This document shows, piece after piece, positions 38,287 to 48,837 of a stretch of 64,000 bases of DNA (its first letter is position 1; every line of letters begins with the position of its first letter). The notes below the pieces were generated by a model, which saw only the letters and a list, made by a program, of their open reading frames with translations, did not search any database and was not told the origin of the DNA. The stretch spans positions 1 to 64,000 of the forward strand of contig NZ_JAEHOI010000001.1 of NCBI RefSeq assembly GCF_016522535.1, in the 5' to 3' direction. A program made the translations under genes and the position numbers. Source of the DNA: Leucobacter edaphi. Lineage in GTDB: Bacteria; Actinomycetota; Actinomycetes; Actinomycetales; Microbacteriaceae.

Positions 38287-39051
38287 GTGACTCAGAACCC
38301 CACCACCGACATCGTCTTCGCGGGCACCGACAAGCCCACGTCGACCAAGGGAAAGCGCTTCGCTCAGATGGCTGGCGCCGCTGCGATCAGCCTCGGCATG
38401 GTCGGCACCTTCGCCATGCCGGCGTACGCGGTGACCCCCGACCCGGTAGGCACCATCGACGGCTACCAGGATTCGCCCCAGAGCTCCCAGACGCTCAACG
38501 CGGAAGCCGCGAACGCGCAGGCCGTCGTCCTGACCTCCCCCGATGGAGCGGTCAGCAAGGAGGCCCTCGCCGAGGACGCGGCGAAGAAGAAGGCCGAAGC
38601 TGACGCGAAGACCGCAGAGGCCGCGCAGCAGAAGCAGGCCGAGGCGGGCGCGCCCGCCGCGGGCGGCAACGCCGCTCCGGCCGCGGATCAGCCCGCTGCC
38701 ACTGGCAAGGACGTGCCGGCCGGCGCCGGTGCCAAGGGCATCGTCAGCGCCGCGCTCGCGCAGCTCGGCCAGTTCCAGGACTGCACGGCGCTCGTGGAGC
38801 GTTCGCTCCGCGCCATCGGCATCCCCGCAGGCGACCTCGGCACCCAGGTGGGCGAGTACACCGCGCTCGGCGGCCACGTGGTCTCCAGCGGCGACTACGC
38901 ACCGGGCGATGTCCTCGTCTGGTCGGGCCGCCACGTCGCGGTCTACATCGGCAACGGCCAGGCCGTGCACGGCGGCTACGGCGGCAACCAGACCGTCGTT
39001 GCCGGCGCATTCATCGACGGCCCGCCCAGCGGCGTCGTCCGCTTCGGCTAA
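38287..39051 (+). CDS. Secreted NlpC/P60-like cell-wall hydrolase
   Basis: A 254-residue protein. The N-terminal 50 residues hold a long signal peptide ending A-Y-A-V; an Ala/Lys/Glu-rich, probably helical region follows (about 75-145). The C-terminal domain of about 105 residues looks like an NlpC/P60 or CHAP-type cysteine peptidase: Cys166 in F-Q-D-C-T-A-L-V, a W-S-G-R-H-V-A-V-Y-I-G segment with His216, and G-Y-G-G-N near the end. It would cut peptidoglycan stem peptides. Start is a GTG. It is flanked by a promoter-like sequence and a strong terminator, so it is monocistronic. Confidence 0.85.
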   Translation: MTQNPTTDIVFAGTDKPTSTKGKRFAQMAGAAAISLGMVGTFAMPAYAVTPDPVGTIDGYQDSPQSSQTLNAEAANAQAVVLTSPDGAVSKEALAEDAAKKKAEADAKTAEAAQQKQAEAGAPAAGGNAAPAADQPAATGKDVPAGAGAKGIVSAALAQLGQFQDCTALVERSLRAIGIPAGDLGTQVGEYTALGGHVVSSGDYAPGDVLVWSGRHVAVYIGNGQAVHGGYGGNQTVVAGAFIDGPPSGVVRFG

Positions 39052-39100
39052 GACGACACAGCGTCTGCCCGCGCCGCACGGCGCACACACCGGTTCCTGA

Positions 39101-39138
39101 GCGAAAGGGGCGGGGGTTTCGACCCTCGCCCCTTTCGC
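39101..39138 (+). terminator. Terminator of the NlpC/P60 gene
   Basis: GCGAAAGGGGCG and CGCCCCTTTCGC pair perfectly around an inner GGGT/ACCC hairpin with TTCG, 50 bp after the stop. The next hundred bases are Gly/Pro-codon-like GC-rich sequence with no gene I can support. Confidence 0.9.
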
Positions 39139-39244
39139 CGTTCCCCGGCAAAGGGTGCGCCCGGGATCGGAATTGCCCGGTCCCGGCTGGCCCGGTCCCA
39201 GGCCGCCAGGGCGTCAGGCCGCCCCGGCCTCAAGGGGTGAGATC

Positions 39245-39427
39245 TCAGGCCGCCCGGCGGGGGCGCTCGAGGTCATCGAACTCGCCGGTGTAGTCCTCGG
39301 TCGAGCCGTCGAGTACGGGCCGGTCGAGTGTTTCTCCGGTGCGGGGCGGGTGCGCGGTACCCATACCGTTCGGGGCCTCGGTCTTGCTGCCCGGGTGAGG
39401 GACATGGGAATCAGCGTTGCGTGACAT
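39245..39427 (-). CDS. Small hydrophilic protein, unknown function
   Basis: A 60-residue polar protein starting M-S-R-N-A-D-S-H, rich in Pro, Thr, Asp and Arg, with no membrane segment. I recognise no family. The main support is a strong ribosome site (GGAGAGGAGC) placed correctly before the ATG. It is divergent from the small hydrophobic gene at 39578. Confidence 0.6.
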   Translation of the reverse strand: MSRNADSHVPHPGSKTEAPNGMGTAHPPRTGETLDRPVLDGSTEDYTGEFDDLERPRRAA

Positions 39428-39577
39428 GATTGCTCCTCTCCGTTGGTGCCTCCACGGTAGCTCTGCCGTGTTGGAGGCGCCTGTGATCAGGCGGTTTCCG
39501 CACCGAGAAGCGCGTCATCCGTCGCACTTCTCCGTGATCGCTGGACCTTTCCGCGATCCCCGCGTAGCGTCTGGAAC

Positions 39578-39739
39578 ATGAACGGGCTATTTATTGCAAT
39601 CATTGTGATCGCGATCATCCTCGCCATCGTCGGCGGGTTTGTGAAGGCGGTCAACTTTCTGCTGTGGGTAGGACTCGTCCTGCTCATCCTCGCCGTGATC
39701 GGTTGGTTGCTCAGGAGTCTGAGCGGCAAGAACCGATAG
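39578..39739 (+). CDS. Tiny two-helix hydrophobic membrane protein
   Basis: A 53-residue protein, almost entirely hydrophobic: helix one at about residues 3-22, helix two at about 27-46, then a basic tail L-S-G-K-N-R. It resembles small bacterial membrane proteins of unknown function that often appear among stress-induced genes. No strong ribosome site is visible before the ATG, but a well-formed terminator directly after the stop supports a real transcription unit. Confidence 0.65.
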   Translation: MNGLFIAIIVIAIILAIVGGFVKAVNFLLWVGLVLLILAVIGWLLRSLSGKNR

Positions 39740-39750
39740 CGGAACGGTCC

Positions 39751-39787
39751 CCGGTCCTCGCGGCGCACGCCGCGGGGGCCGGTTTTT
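39751..39787 (+). terminator. Terminator after the 53-residue membrane protein gene
   Basis: CCGGTCCTCGCGGC and GCCGCGGGGGCCGG pair along 14 bp (two G-U pairs) with a GCAC loop, followed by TTTTTC. Confidence 0.9.
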
Positions 39788-39843
39788 CTGTGCCGGAGCT
39801 CCGCTCAGGCACACCGCGCTTGGCGCTGGCCGCGGCGAAGAAG

Positions 39844-42333
39844 CTACTCGGCCCGGGCAGACACCCGCTCGTCGGCGAGCGCGTCGAACTCCGCGACGAG
39901 CTGCGCAATGTACGCCTCATCGTCAAAGTGGACCGGCGGAACCTCGCCGCGCAGGAAGGCGCGCATGCCGGCCTCGACATGCTCGTCGCCCTGCGGAACG
40001 ACGTGGATCGCCCCGGGCGGCAGCGCGTCCTCGACGGTGGCGAAGGCGGTCGACACGATCGGCAGACCGCAGACGGCGGCCTCGAGCAGCACCATGGGCT
40101 GCCCCTCGTAGCGGCTCGAGAGGACGAAGCAGTCGGAGCGCGCCATCACGGCGAACGGATTCGAGAGCTCGCCGGTGAGGAATGCTTTGCCCTCGAGCGA
40201 CAGTTCGGCGATCAGCTCCTCGAGTTCCTGACGCAGCGGCCCGTGACCGATGATCACGAGGCGCGTCTCGGGGTGATCGGCGTGGACGCGCGCGAACGCG
40301 CGAATCTGGCTCGCCTGGTTCTTCGCTCCGGCGAGGCGGGCGGTCGTGACGAACCACCGCTGCTCGGGTGTGCGCTCCCGCAGTGCGGCGAGCCACTCGG
40401 GAACGGGGCCGTCCTCGGGGATCAGCGTCTCGAGCGGGGCGATCGCCCCGGTCTTGACCCGCTCGGGATCAGGGAAGTTGCGGGCGGTACGGAACTGCTC
40501 AGGCTCTGCGTACGCCGCGAGTTCCTCACGGTTCAGCCGGGACAGCGACGGCGAGACCGAGACCAGCTGGTCGAAGCCGCGGTAGAGGGAGAAGACGAGC
40601 CCGAGCTTGCGCTTGAACGGCTGTTTCCCGTGCACCACGCGCGCGCGATCCGCGACCATCTCGCTGTGCAGCCACACCGCCGAGGTCGATCCGGGGGAGT
40701 GCAGGATCAGATTCGCCCAGAACGGATCGTACCCGCTGAAGTCGGCTGCCCAGTCGAAGGTCGCGGAGCCGAACATGCGCTCCCACTCGTCCTTCCACAG
40801 GCGCTCGTGCCAGTCGAGCTCGCCGGGAACGGGGAGTTCGCCGCCCCGGTCCAGGAGCCGGCGCTGCACCTGCCGCAGTTTCGAGCCGTTCATGCCGCCG
40901 ACGCGCAGCACCTGGCGCACCTCGTCGGGGATCATCGCGAGATTCGCGCGCGTGGCGCTCGGCTGGAACCGCGGCATCACGGCGGTGACGTCGTAGCGGT
41001 CGTAATCGATCGACTTCAGGAGATTGAGCGCCGCGCTCGTGATGCCGTTGGAGCGCATCCCGCCCACGTAGATGAGGAGCCTGCGGCGGCCGTCCCTGCT
41101 AGCGTTCCTGATCCGGAGCCCGCCGGTGCGGCCGTGGAAGACGGCGTCGACGATCCGGTCGGTGGCGTGCCCGTCCTCGTAGGGAGTGAACCGCGCGGCC
41201 CAGTCCTCGTATCCGGGGAAGCGTTCCTTACCGTGCAGGAGCGCGGAGAGCTGGGCGCCGGTCTCGCGCGCGTCAGCGGACACCGGACCCGGCAGCGGCT
41301 CGCCGCTCAGGTAGGTGCCCCGCGACTCCTGGTAGTCCTCCGCGTCGGGAGTGTAGAAGGCGATCGGTCGCCCAGTGGCGAGGTAGTCGAAGAAAATTGA
41401 GGAGAAATCCGTGATCAGGCCGTCGGCGTAGCCGAGGAGCTGGTTCGTTGGCATGGCGCTCGGCGCCACGATCCCCGCGAGCCGCGGCGTCTGCTGCAGC
41501 ACCGCGTGCACGGCCTGGTGCGGGCGGAGGAGCACGAAGGTGTCATCGCCCAGGCCTGCCTGCAGCTCGGCGACGCGATCGGCCAGCTGCTCAGCATCCG
41601 CCTCGGGGGACTGGAAGCTCGCTCCGCGCCAGGTCGGTGCGTACAGCACGATCTTGCGATCGCCCGTCTCGATGCCCTCCGCGGCGAGCTCTGCCCGGAT
41701 CGCCTCGCGTTCGGCCGGGTTGAGGCGCTGGCGGTCGATTCGGGGGTAGCCCTCCTCGATGATCTTGCCGCCGTAGATGTTGCGGAGGCGGTAGGCATCC
41801 TCGTACATGGTCTCGGCCATGAGCGTGTTCGCGGCGAGGAGATAGTCCGCCATCAGGAAGTTGCGGAGCGTGTTCGTCGACTGCGCTGCACCGCCTGGCA
41901 TGTCGAAGCCCATCTGCTTCAACGGGGTGCCGTGCCAGGTGTTGAGGTAGATCTGGCCGGGGCGCTTGCCGAACTCGGGCGGGAACGTTGCGTTGTTGAT
42001 GAGCAGGCCGGCGGTGGAGAGCGCCTTCCAGTAGGCGAGGCCCCCGCGCGGCACCCAATTCACCCTGGGGTGCTTCGCGAACTCGCGCTCGAAGCGCCGC
42101 TGCGCGGACCGGTCCGCGATCACCCAGACGTGCTCGAAGTCCGCGAACTCGGGATCGTCGACGATCCTGCGGAAGATGGCCTCCGGGTTGCAGAGCACCC
42201 CGTTGCCCGCGAAGGACTCGTAGACGACGGTGTTGGAGCGGATCGGCAGTGAGCGCAGGTAGGCGAGGCGCTCGGCGAGTGCTGCTCGCTTGGCACGCGC
42301 CACGTTGCGCCGGAGTTTTGCTGCCGCGGACAT
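39844..42333 (-). CDS. Fused CDP-glycerol:polyglycerophosphate transferase and GT4 glycosyltransferase
   Basis: An 829-residue two-part enzyme. The first half (about 35-410) is a TagF/TarB-like glycerophosphotransferase: N-T-W-H-G-T-P-L-K at about 130, L-L-R-P-H at about 270, and I-T-D-F-S-S-I-F-F-D at about 310. The second half (about 430-825) is a GT-B glycosyltransferase of family 4 type, with A-R-L-A-G-A-K-N-Q and S-S-R-Y-E-G-Q-P-M-V-L-L-E-A. It probably builds and glycosylates a teichoic-acid-type or related phosphate polymer at the inner membrane face. No other polymer gene is adjacent. Both catalytic halves look intact. Confidence 0.88.
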   Translation of the reverse strand: MSAAAKLRRNVARAKRAALAERLAYLRSLPIRSNTVVYESFAGNGVLCNPEAIFRRIVDDPEFADFEHVWVIADRSAQRRFEREFAKHPRVNWVPRGGLAYWKALSTAGLLINNATFPPEFGKRPGQIYLNTWHGTPLKQMGFDMPGGAAQSTNTLRNFLMADYLLAANTLMAETMYEDAYRLRNIYGGKIIEEGYPRIDRQRLNPAEREAIRAELAAEGIETGDRKIVLYAPTWRGASFQSPEADAEQLADRVAELQAGLGDDTFVLLRPHQAVHAVLQQTPRLAGIVAPSAMPTNQLLGYADGLITDFSSIFFDYLATGRPIAFYTPDAEDYQESRGTYLSGEPLPGPVSADARETGAQLSALLHGKERFPGYEDWAARFTPYEDGHATDRIVDAVFHGRTGGLRIRNASRDGRRRLLIYVGGMRSNGITSAALNLLKSIDYDRYDVTAVMPRFQPSATRANLAMIPDEVRQVLRVGGMNGSKLRQVQRRLLDRGGELPVPGELDWHERLWKDEWERMFGSATFDWAADFSGYDPFWANLILHSPGSTSAVWLHSEMVADRARVVHGKQPFKRKLGLVFSLYRGFDQLVSVSPSLSRLNREELAAYAEPEQFRTARNFPDPERVKTGAIAPLETLIPEDGPVPEWLAALRERTPEQRWFVTTARLAGAKNQASQIRAFARVHADHPETRLVIIGHGPLRQELEELIAELSLEGKAFLTGELSNPFAVMARSDCFVLSSRYEGQPMVLLEAAVCGLPIVSTAFATVEDALPPGAIHVVPQGDEHVEAGMRAFLRGEVPPVHFDDEAYIAQLVAEFDALADERVSARAE

Positions 42334-42580
42334 TGTCGACTCCTCGTCGTTGCTGGTTCGGGCACTCGCGCGCCGAGAATGGATCTGCTCGACCCGATTT
42401 TACGGTAAGCGCGAGCTGATCAACGCGGGCCGAGAAGCGAGGCTTCGCAGTGGGTTTCCCGGCGGATTTGCAGCGGGACCTGGAAAGACGCTCGTCCACC
42501 GCCGTCGTGGCGGTTCTCGCATTCCACTGTACCCCCTGCGTCCCCGCGCCGGATCGACGGTGCGGACGACGGGCCGCAGA

Positions 42581-43300
42581 TCAGTGCTCGCCGCTCGCGT
42601 CAGGGACACCCAGCAGTCGCGACCGGATCAGGAACCGCAGGCCCTCAGGGGCCTCGAGCGAGAAGCCCGAACCCCTGCCGGGCACCGCGTCGACCGTGAG
42701 GTGCGTGTGCGCCCACACCCCGAACTGCTCCCGGGACATCCAGAATTCGATCTCGCGTCCGGAGCCGGAGCCGGAGGCGGAGGCGGAGCCAGTGGCGGAC
42801 TCGGGAGCGCCGCCGGGGCCGCCGGTCTCCGAGGCCGCCTCCGGTGCGATGCCCCCGGCGCCCGCGCTGCCCGCGGTTCCCGCGCTGCTCCCGGTGCCCG
42901 CGGTGCCCGTCCGGTCCTGCGGCGCCGGGAGCCCAGCGGGCGCCGGCAGCTCGAGCGTGCCGAGCAGCACGTCCTGGCCGCCCGTCTTGAATTCGCCCAG
43001 CTGGTAACACATGGGGGCACTGCCGTCGCAGCACCCGCCCGATTGGTGAAACATGAGCGGCCCGTGCATCGCCCACAGCCGTTCGATGAGCTCGAGCGCC
43101 GCGGGGGTGAACGCGAGCCGGCTTTCGGTCTCGCCCGGAACCTCCGGCCGCGCGTCGACGCAGCCGGAAATGGGGGTCGCGCCGGCGGACCGCGACGGGG
43201 GAGCGGTGAGCTCGCAGGCCTCGGCCTGCCTCGTGGCGCCTGCGGTGCGGTCCTCGCGCGGGCCGCCCGCCGCATTCTCGGAAGCGCTGGTCGTGTGCAT
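42581..43300 (-). CDS. DUF779 protein interrupted by a low-complexity insert
   Basis: A 239-residue protein. After an Ala/Glu-rich N-terminus, the DUF779 core begins L-I-E-R-L-W-A-M-H-G-P-L-M-F-H-Q-S-G-G-C-C-D-G and resumes after the insert with E-I-E-F-W-M-S-R-E-Q-F. DUF779 is usually 110-130 residues; here about 70 residues of Gly/Ala/Ser/Thr are spliced into its middle. Family members sit beside aldehyde dehydrogenases, as here, but their biochemical role is unknown; the C-C pair suggests metal or redox chemistry. I start at the ATG 43300 after GAGGA; a TTG lies 12 bp upstream. Confidence 0.85.
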   Translation of the reverse strand: MHTTSASENAAGGPREDRTAGATRQAEACELTAPPSRSAGATPISGCVDARPEVPGETESRLAFTPAALELIERLWAMHGPLMFHQSGGCCDGSAPMCYQLGEFKTGGQDVLLGTLELPAPAGLPAPQDRTGTAGTGSSAGTAGSAGAGGIAPEAASETGGPGGAPESATGSASASGSGSGREIEFWMSREQFGVWAHTHLTVDAVPGRGSGFSLEAPEGLRFLIRSRLLGVPDASGEH

Positions 43301-43349
43301 CAGGGTCCTCAACCTCTCTGTCGGAACCGGTTCTTTCAGGGTACGCCGA

Positions 43350-43387
43350 GGCGGCCCGGCCCGGCGAGATCACCGTTCCGGGCCGCC
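43350..43387 (-). terminator. Hairpin between the aldehyde dehydrogenase and DUF779 genes
   Basis: GGCGGCCCGG and CCGGGCCGCC form a perfect 10-bp stem with an 18-base loop in the 110-bp intercistronic gap. Without a T-run it may be a partial terminator or a stability element that lowers DUF779 expression. Confidence 0.5.
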
Positions 43388-43410
43388 CGCGCGTCAAGCC
43401 AGGGGGTGGC

Positions 43411-44934
<1,524 letters not shown>

Positions 44935-45021
44935 TGCTCTCTCCTCTGACGTCGTTGTCGAAAGTCCGGGTGGAGTGGTTCATACGGACCGAACCCGGTG
45001 CTGCGACCGTAGCCCCCGGCA

Positions 45022-45038
45022 GGTTGCGAATGGGTTGC
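45022..45038 (-). promoter_or_regulatory. Helically phased direct repeats upstream of the aldehyde dehydrogenase gene
   Basis: On the minus strand, GCAACC occurs twice with starts 11 bp apart, about 90-100 bp upstream of the dehydrogenase start. One-turn spacing fits a dimeric activator such as the GAF regulator encoded just upstream. No other support. Confidence 0.35.
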
Positions 45039-45096
45039 ACCGGCCCGTCTCGCACGCGGCGGAAGCGCCGAAGTCCTGATCCGGGCGCTGATCGCG

Positions 45097-46482
45097 TCAG
45101 TGGGTGATGGGACCCGCCGGATCATCGACGCGCGCGATGGCCTCGAGCTTCGCCACCACCCGCGCCCGCTTGGGCGAGAGGGCGGGGAGCGTCTGCAGCA
45201 GCGTCTCCCAGACCTGGGCGTCGTCGGCGGCCCACCGGTTCGCGTACTCGAACAGCACCTCCGGTGCCGCGGACTGCAGCATGGCCTCCCGCAGCGTCGC
45301 GTCAACCTCGTGCCGCAGATCCTCCGCGGCCGGCGAGAGGGAGGTCGGCAGCGCGGCGCCCTCGTAGGCGGCGAGCGCGACCCGGTGTGCGCCCCTGCCG
45401 AGCGCCTCCATGACGTCGGTGGCGTCGCTGCGGAGCGGGCCGGAGAGTCGGTAGGGGCGCGAGCGCAGTTCGAGACCGGTGCCGCTCTGCGCGAGCCACC
45501 GGCGCAGCCGCACGAGTTCGGGGCGGAGCGTGAGTTCTGAGGCGTCCGCCCCATACACGCGGTCCGCGAGCGCTGCGGCGTTCACCCCGTTGGGTGACGC
45601 GGCCAGGGCGAGCAGGATCTCGGCGTGCCGACCGGACACCGGCAGCGGCCCCCGGTCGGTTTCCAGCTGCGCCGTTTCGCGGCCGAGCACGAGGAGGCGG
45701 GGTGCCGCGATCCTCGGGGAACGATGCTCGGCGGTCGCGGCCGACGGCGCGCCGCCGCCCGATCGCGCACCGGCGATCTGGCCGCGCAGCGCCTCGAGCT
45801 TCAGCTCGGCCTCGACCGCGGCGAGTGTCGCCTCGACGAGCGGAAGGATGTGCGGGGACGCGGCGCCGTCGTCGCCCGTCACGTCGATGACGCCGATGAT
45901 CGCCCCGGTGAGCGGGTCGTGCACGGGCGCCGCCGTGCAGCTCCAGTGGTGGACGGCCCGGTTGTAGTGCTCCGCGCCGAGGACCTGGATCGAGTGATCG
46001 AGCGACAGCGCCGCACCCGGAGCGGAGGTGCCAACGGATTCCTCCGACCAGTCCGTGCCGACCGCGAAACCGATGTCCTCCGCCTTCCCGCGGAGACGCC
46101 GATCCCCGTCGATCCAGAGCAGCCTGCCGGTCGCGTCCCCGATCGCGACCAGGAAACCGGACTCGCTCGCCTCCTCGAGCAGGAGCCGATTCACGACGGG
46201 AAGCATGCGCACGATCGGGTGGATGCGCTGCAGCTCGGCGAGCTCGTCGTCGGAGAGCGCGAGCCCGCCGGGAGGCGCGTCCGGGCTCACCGTCCGGTGG
46301 CGCGACCGCAGCCACGAGTCGAGCACGACCTCGCGGAGCGCGCTCCGCGTCGCGAAATCGCGGCGCAGCTCAGGATCGCGTGACAGGGTCTCGTCGTCGA
46401 GAAATCGCTCGTGCGCGCGCTCCAGGAGTACCTTGCGTTCGCGCGCGGATTCGCCGCGACGCAGCGCCCGCCACTCGGTCAT
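45097..46482 (-). CDS. GAF-domain transcriptional regulator of the aldehyde dehydrogenase genes
   Basis: A 461-residue regulator. The N-terminal 250 residues resemble the AcoR-type sensor region: a helical segment with V-L-D-S-W-L-R-S-R and then a GAF domain with I-G-D-A-T-G-R-L-L-W-I, V-G-T-D-W-S-E-E-S-V-G-T and H-W-S-C-T-A-A-P-V-H-D-P. In place of a sigma54-interaction module it has a C-terminal winged-helix-like region (P-V-S-G-R-H-A-E-I-L-L-A-L-A). Actinobacteria lack sigma54, so this form is expected. It likely activates the dehydrogenase-DUF779 genes 160 bp downstream. Confidence 0.85.
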   Translation of the reverse strand: MTEWRALRRGESARERKVLLERAHERFLDDETLSRDPELRRDFATRSALREVVLDSWLRSRHRTVSPDAPPGGLALSDDELAELQRIHPIVRMLPVVNRLLLEEASESGFLVAIGDATGRLLWIDGDRRLRGKAEDIGFAVGTDWSEESVGTSAPGAALSLDHSIQVLGAEHYNRAVHHWSCTAAPVHDPLTGAIIGVIDVTGDDGAASPHILPLVEATLAAVEAELKLEALRGQIAGARSGGGAPSAATAEHRSPRIAAPRLLVLGRETAQLETDRGPLPVSGRHAEILLALAASPNGVNAAALADRVYGADASELTLRPELVRLRRWLAQSGTGLELRSRPYRLSGPLRSDATDVMEALGRGAHRVALAAYEGAALPTSLSPAAEDLRHEVDATLREAMLQSAAPEVLFEYANRWAADDAQVWETLLQTLPALSPKRARVVAKLEAIARVDDPAGPITH

Positions 46483-46563
46483 CGCACCGCACCCATCGCC
46501 TCTGATCTGGTGCCTCGAGGGTACCCTGCCGCGCTGAGGAGGGATAGGGCGGCCGCGGATCGG

Positions 46564-47670
46564 TCAGCGCGCCCGACCGTACTGCGCGGAGACCGGGCAG
46601 TCGAAGGGATCCCTGGCCGCGAGGCCCACGCGGTTGAGGTAGTCGATCACGATCGCGTAGGAGCGGATGAGCGAGGTCTCGGTGTATGGCACATTGAGGG
46701 TGGCGCAGTGCTCGCGGACGATCTCCCGCGCACGCGAAAGATACGGGCGGGCCATGCTCGGGAAAAGATGGTGCTCCACCTGATAATTCAGGCCGCCCAT
46801 CAGGATCGTCGCCCACCAGCCCCCGCGAATGTTGCGCGACGTGCGCACCTGCTTGGTGAAGAAATCGAGCCTCGCGTCGTGGGCGATCACGGGCATTCCC
46901 TTGTGATTCGGGGCGAACGACGCGCCCATGTAGACGCCGAACACTGCTAGCTGCACTCCCAGGAACGCGAACGCCATGCCGAGCGGCAGGAACAGAAAGA
47001 CCGGAGTGAGCAGCACCGCGAATCGCGCCGTGATGATCCCGAGCTCCGTCCAGCGGCCCTTCACTGGGCCTCGCCCGAACAGGTGGGTGAAGCTGTGGAG
47101 ATGCAGGTTCAGGCCCTCGAGGGTGAGGAGCGGGAAGAACAGCCAGCCCTGACGGCGAGTGATCGCCCGGCGGAGTCCGCGAGCCTCCGCGGCATCCTCC
47201 TCGAGGAAGGAGATCGTGTCGACCTCAATGTCGGGATCCTTGCCCACGCGGTTCGGATTCGAGTGGTGCCGGGAGTGCTTCGAGTCCCACCAGGAGTAAC
47301 TCATGCCGATCGCGCCCGCCAGGAACCGGGCGAGTCGATCGTTCGCTGGCCCCCTGCTGAGGATCTGACGGTGCGCGGCCTCGTGGGCGAGGAACGCGAT
47401 CTGGGTGAAGATCAGGCCGAGGGCCGCGGCGATGAGGAGCTGGAACCAGCTGTCGCCCAGAAGGATGAACCCGGTGACCGCGCCGCCGAGCGCGACCGCG
47501 ATCGCCGCCCCCGTTCCGGCGTAGAACCAGGGCGCGCGACGCAGCAGCCCGGATTCGCGCACCGTCTCGGACACCCGGGTGTACGCCTTCGCGATCGGCG
47601 GGAAGTCACCGGCGCGGGCGCGGGTCGGTCGGAGTGGCCCCAGGCCGCTCAGAGTATGGGTCGATGTCAT
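46564..47670 (-). CDS. Membrane fatty acid / acyl-CoA desaturase
   Basis: A 368-residue integral membrane desaturase with four to six hydrophobic segments and the three histidine boxes of the family: H-E-A-A-H at about residue 107, H-S-R-H-H at about 143, and Q-V-E-H-H at about 306. These bind the di-iron centre that inserts a double bond into an acyl chain. The closest type is the actinobacterial linoleoyl-CoA-like desaturase. ATG at 47670; open frame 14 codons further up lacks a ribosome site. It is divergent from the GH114-like lipoprotein gene. Confidence 0.92.
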   Translation of the reverse strand: MTSTHTLSGLGPLRPTRARAGDFPPIAKAYTRVSETVRESGLLRRAPWFYAGTGAAIAVALGGAVTGFILLGDSWFQLLIAAALGLIFTQIAFLAHEAAHRQILSRGPANDRLARFLAGAIGMSYSWWDSKHSRHHSNPNRVGKDPDIEVDTISFLEEDAAEARGLRRAITRRQGWLFFPLLTLEGLNLHLHSFTHLFGRGPVKGRWTELGIITARFAVLLTPVFLFLPLGMAFAFLGVQLAVFGVYMGASFAPNHKGMPVIAHDARLDFFTKQVRTSRNIRGGWWATILMGGLNYQVEHHLFPSMARPYLSRAREIVREHCATLNVPYTETSLIRSYAIVIDYLNRVGLAARDPFDCPVSAQYGRAR

Positions 47671-47846
47671 GTTCGGCACCTGCTCACGTTGTGAACCGTC
47701 GGAGCGGTCCATGAAGCCAAGGGCGGTTGCCGTTCGCTTCCCTCACGGTATCGGAGGGGACATACCGCTTCCTGTACCCGTGTCGGTCCAGCGCGGGGTT
47801 GGCTGGTTCGGCGAGCGGTCGAAAGCGCTCGTTTACAGTGGGAACC

Positions 47847-48704
47847 ATGAACCTGCTGACCCGGGCTTTTCGCCGCCTCGCCTGGATCGGGGTGGTCGTC
47901 CTGCTCGCTGTCGGGGTCTCCGGGTGCGCGACTCCCTCGGTGCCGCAGGCGGGCACGGAGCACGGAGGCGGGGCTCCGCATTCTTGGGAAGCGTTTCCCG
48001 AGAACGCCCGTTTCGATTATCAGCTCGGCGGGGCGTACGTGCCGCCCTCGGGGACAGCGGTGGTGGTGCGCGACCGCGGCGCGAAGCCCGAGCCGGGGCT
48101 CTACTCAGTCTGTTACATCAATGCCTTCCAGACGCAGCCGGGTGAGCAGGCCAAGTGGCCCGCCGCCTTGCTCCTGCGCGACGCGAAGGGGGTCGTCGCC
48201 GATCCGGACTGGCCGGACGAGGTCCTCCTCGACACTTCTACGCCCGAGAAGCGGGAGCGGATCGTCGACCGGGTCGGGGAATGGATCCGGGGATGCGCGT
48301 CCGGGGGGTTCCAAGCGGTCGAATTCGACAACCTTGACAGCTTCGTCCGTTCGGGCGGCCGACTGAGCTTCACGAACAACCTCCTCGCGGCGAAAGAACT
48401 CGCGAGCACGGCGCATCAAGCCGGTCTCGCCGCGGGTCAGAAGAATGCTGCGGAACACACAAGTGAACTCCGCGAGGTTGCGGGCTTCGACTTCGCGGTA
48501 TCTGAGGAGTGCGCCGCGTTCGACGAGTGCGGGAGCTACACAAGCGTCTATGGGGGCGCCGTGATCGACATTGAATACGCGGATGCGCTTCCCCGAAGCT
48601 TTGAGGTCATGTGCTCCGACCCTGAATCGCCAGCGTCAATGATACTTCGGGACCGGAAGCTCCTGACCTCTGGGGATCCCTCGCACCTGTACCGGCGGTG
48701 CTGA
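47847..48704 (+). CDS. GH114-like (endo-polygalactosaminidase type) lipoprotein
   Basis: A 285-residue lipoprotein with lipobox V-S-G-C (Cys27). The mature part has the small TIM-barrel pattern of GH114: a start of F-D-Y-Q-L-G-G-A-Y, then Y-S-V-C-Y-I-N-A-F-Q-T near a strand end, F-Q-A-V-E-F-D-N-L-D-S-F with acidic residues at the expected active site, and G-L-A-A-G-Q-K-N. Family enzymes cut alpha-1,4-galactosaminoglycan. It may trim an exopolysaccharide at the cell surface. Several cysteines near the C-terminus could form disulfides. Confidence 0.83.
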   Translation: MNLLTRAFRRLAWIGVVVLLAVGVSGCATPSVPQAGTEHGGGAPHSWEAFPENARFDYQLGGAYVPPSGTAVVVRDRGAKPEPGLYSVCYINAFQTQPGEQAKWPAALLLRDAKGVVADPDWPDEVLLDTSTPEKRERIVDRVGEWIRGCASGGFQAVEFDNLDSFVRSGGRLSFTNNLLAAKELASTAHQAGLAAGQKNAAEHTSELREVAGFDFAVSEECAAFDECGSYTSVYGGAVIDIEYADALPRSFEVMCSDPESPASMILRDRKLLTSGDPSHLYRRC

Positions 48705-48837
48705 CCCTTTTTGCTGGGTGGCGCTGACCCGTGGTGGCGGTCATGCCGTCGCCGTCGACGACACGGGAGGCGCTGAGAATCATACGAATGAGCGGCTTCG
48801 GGGCAGCCCGGGCCCATTTCTTCGTTTTGGCTACAAA

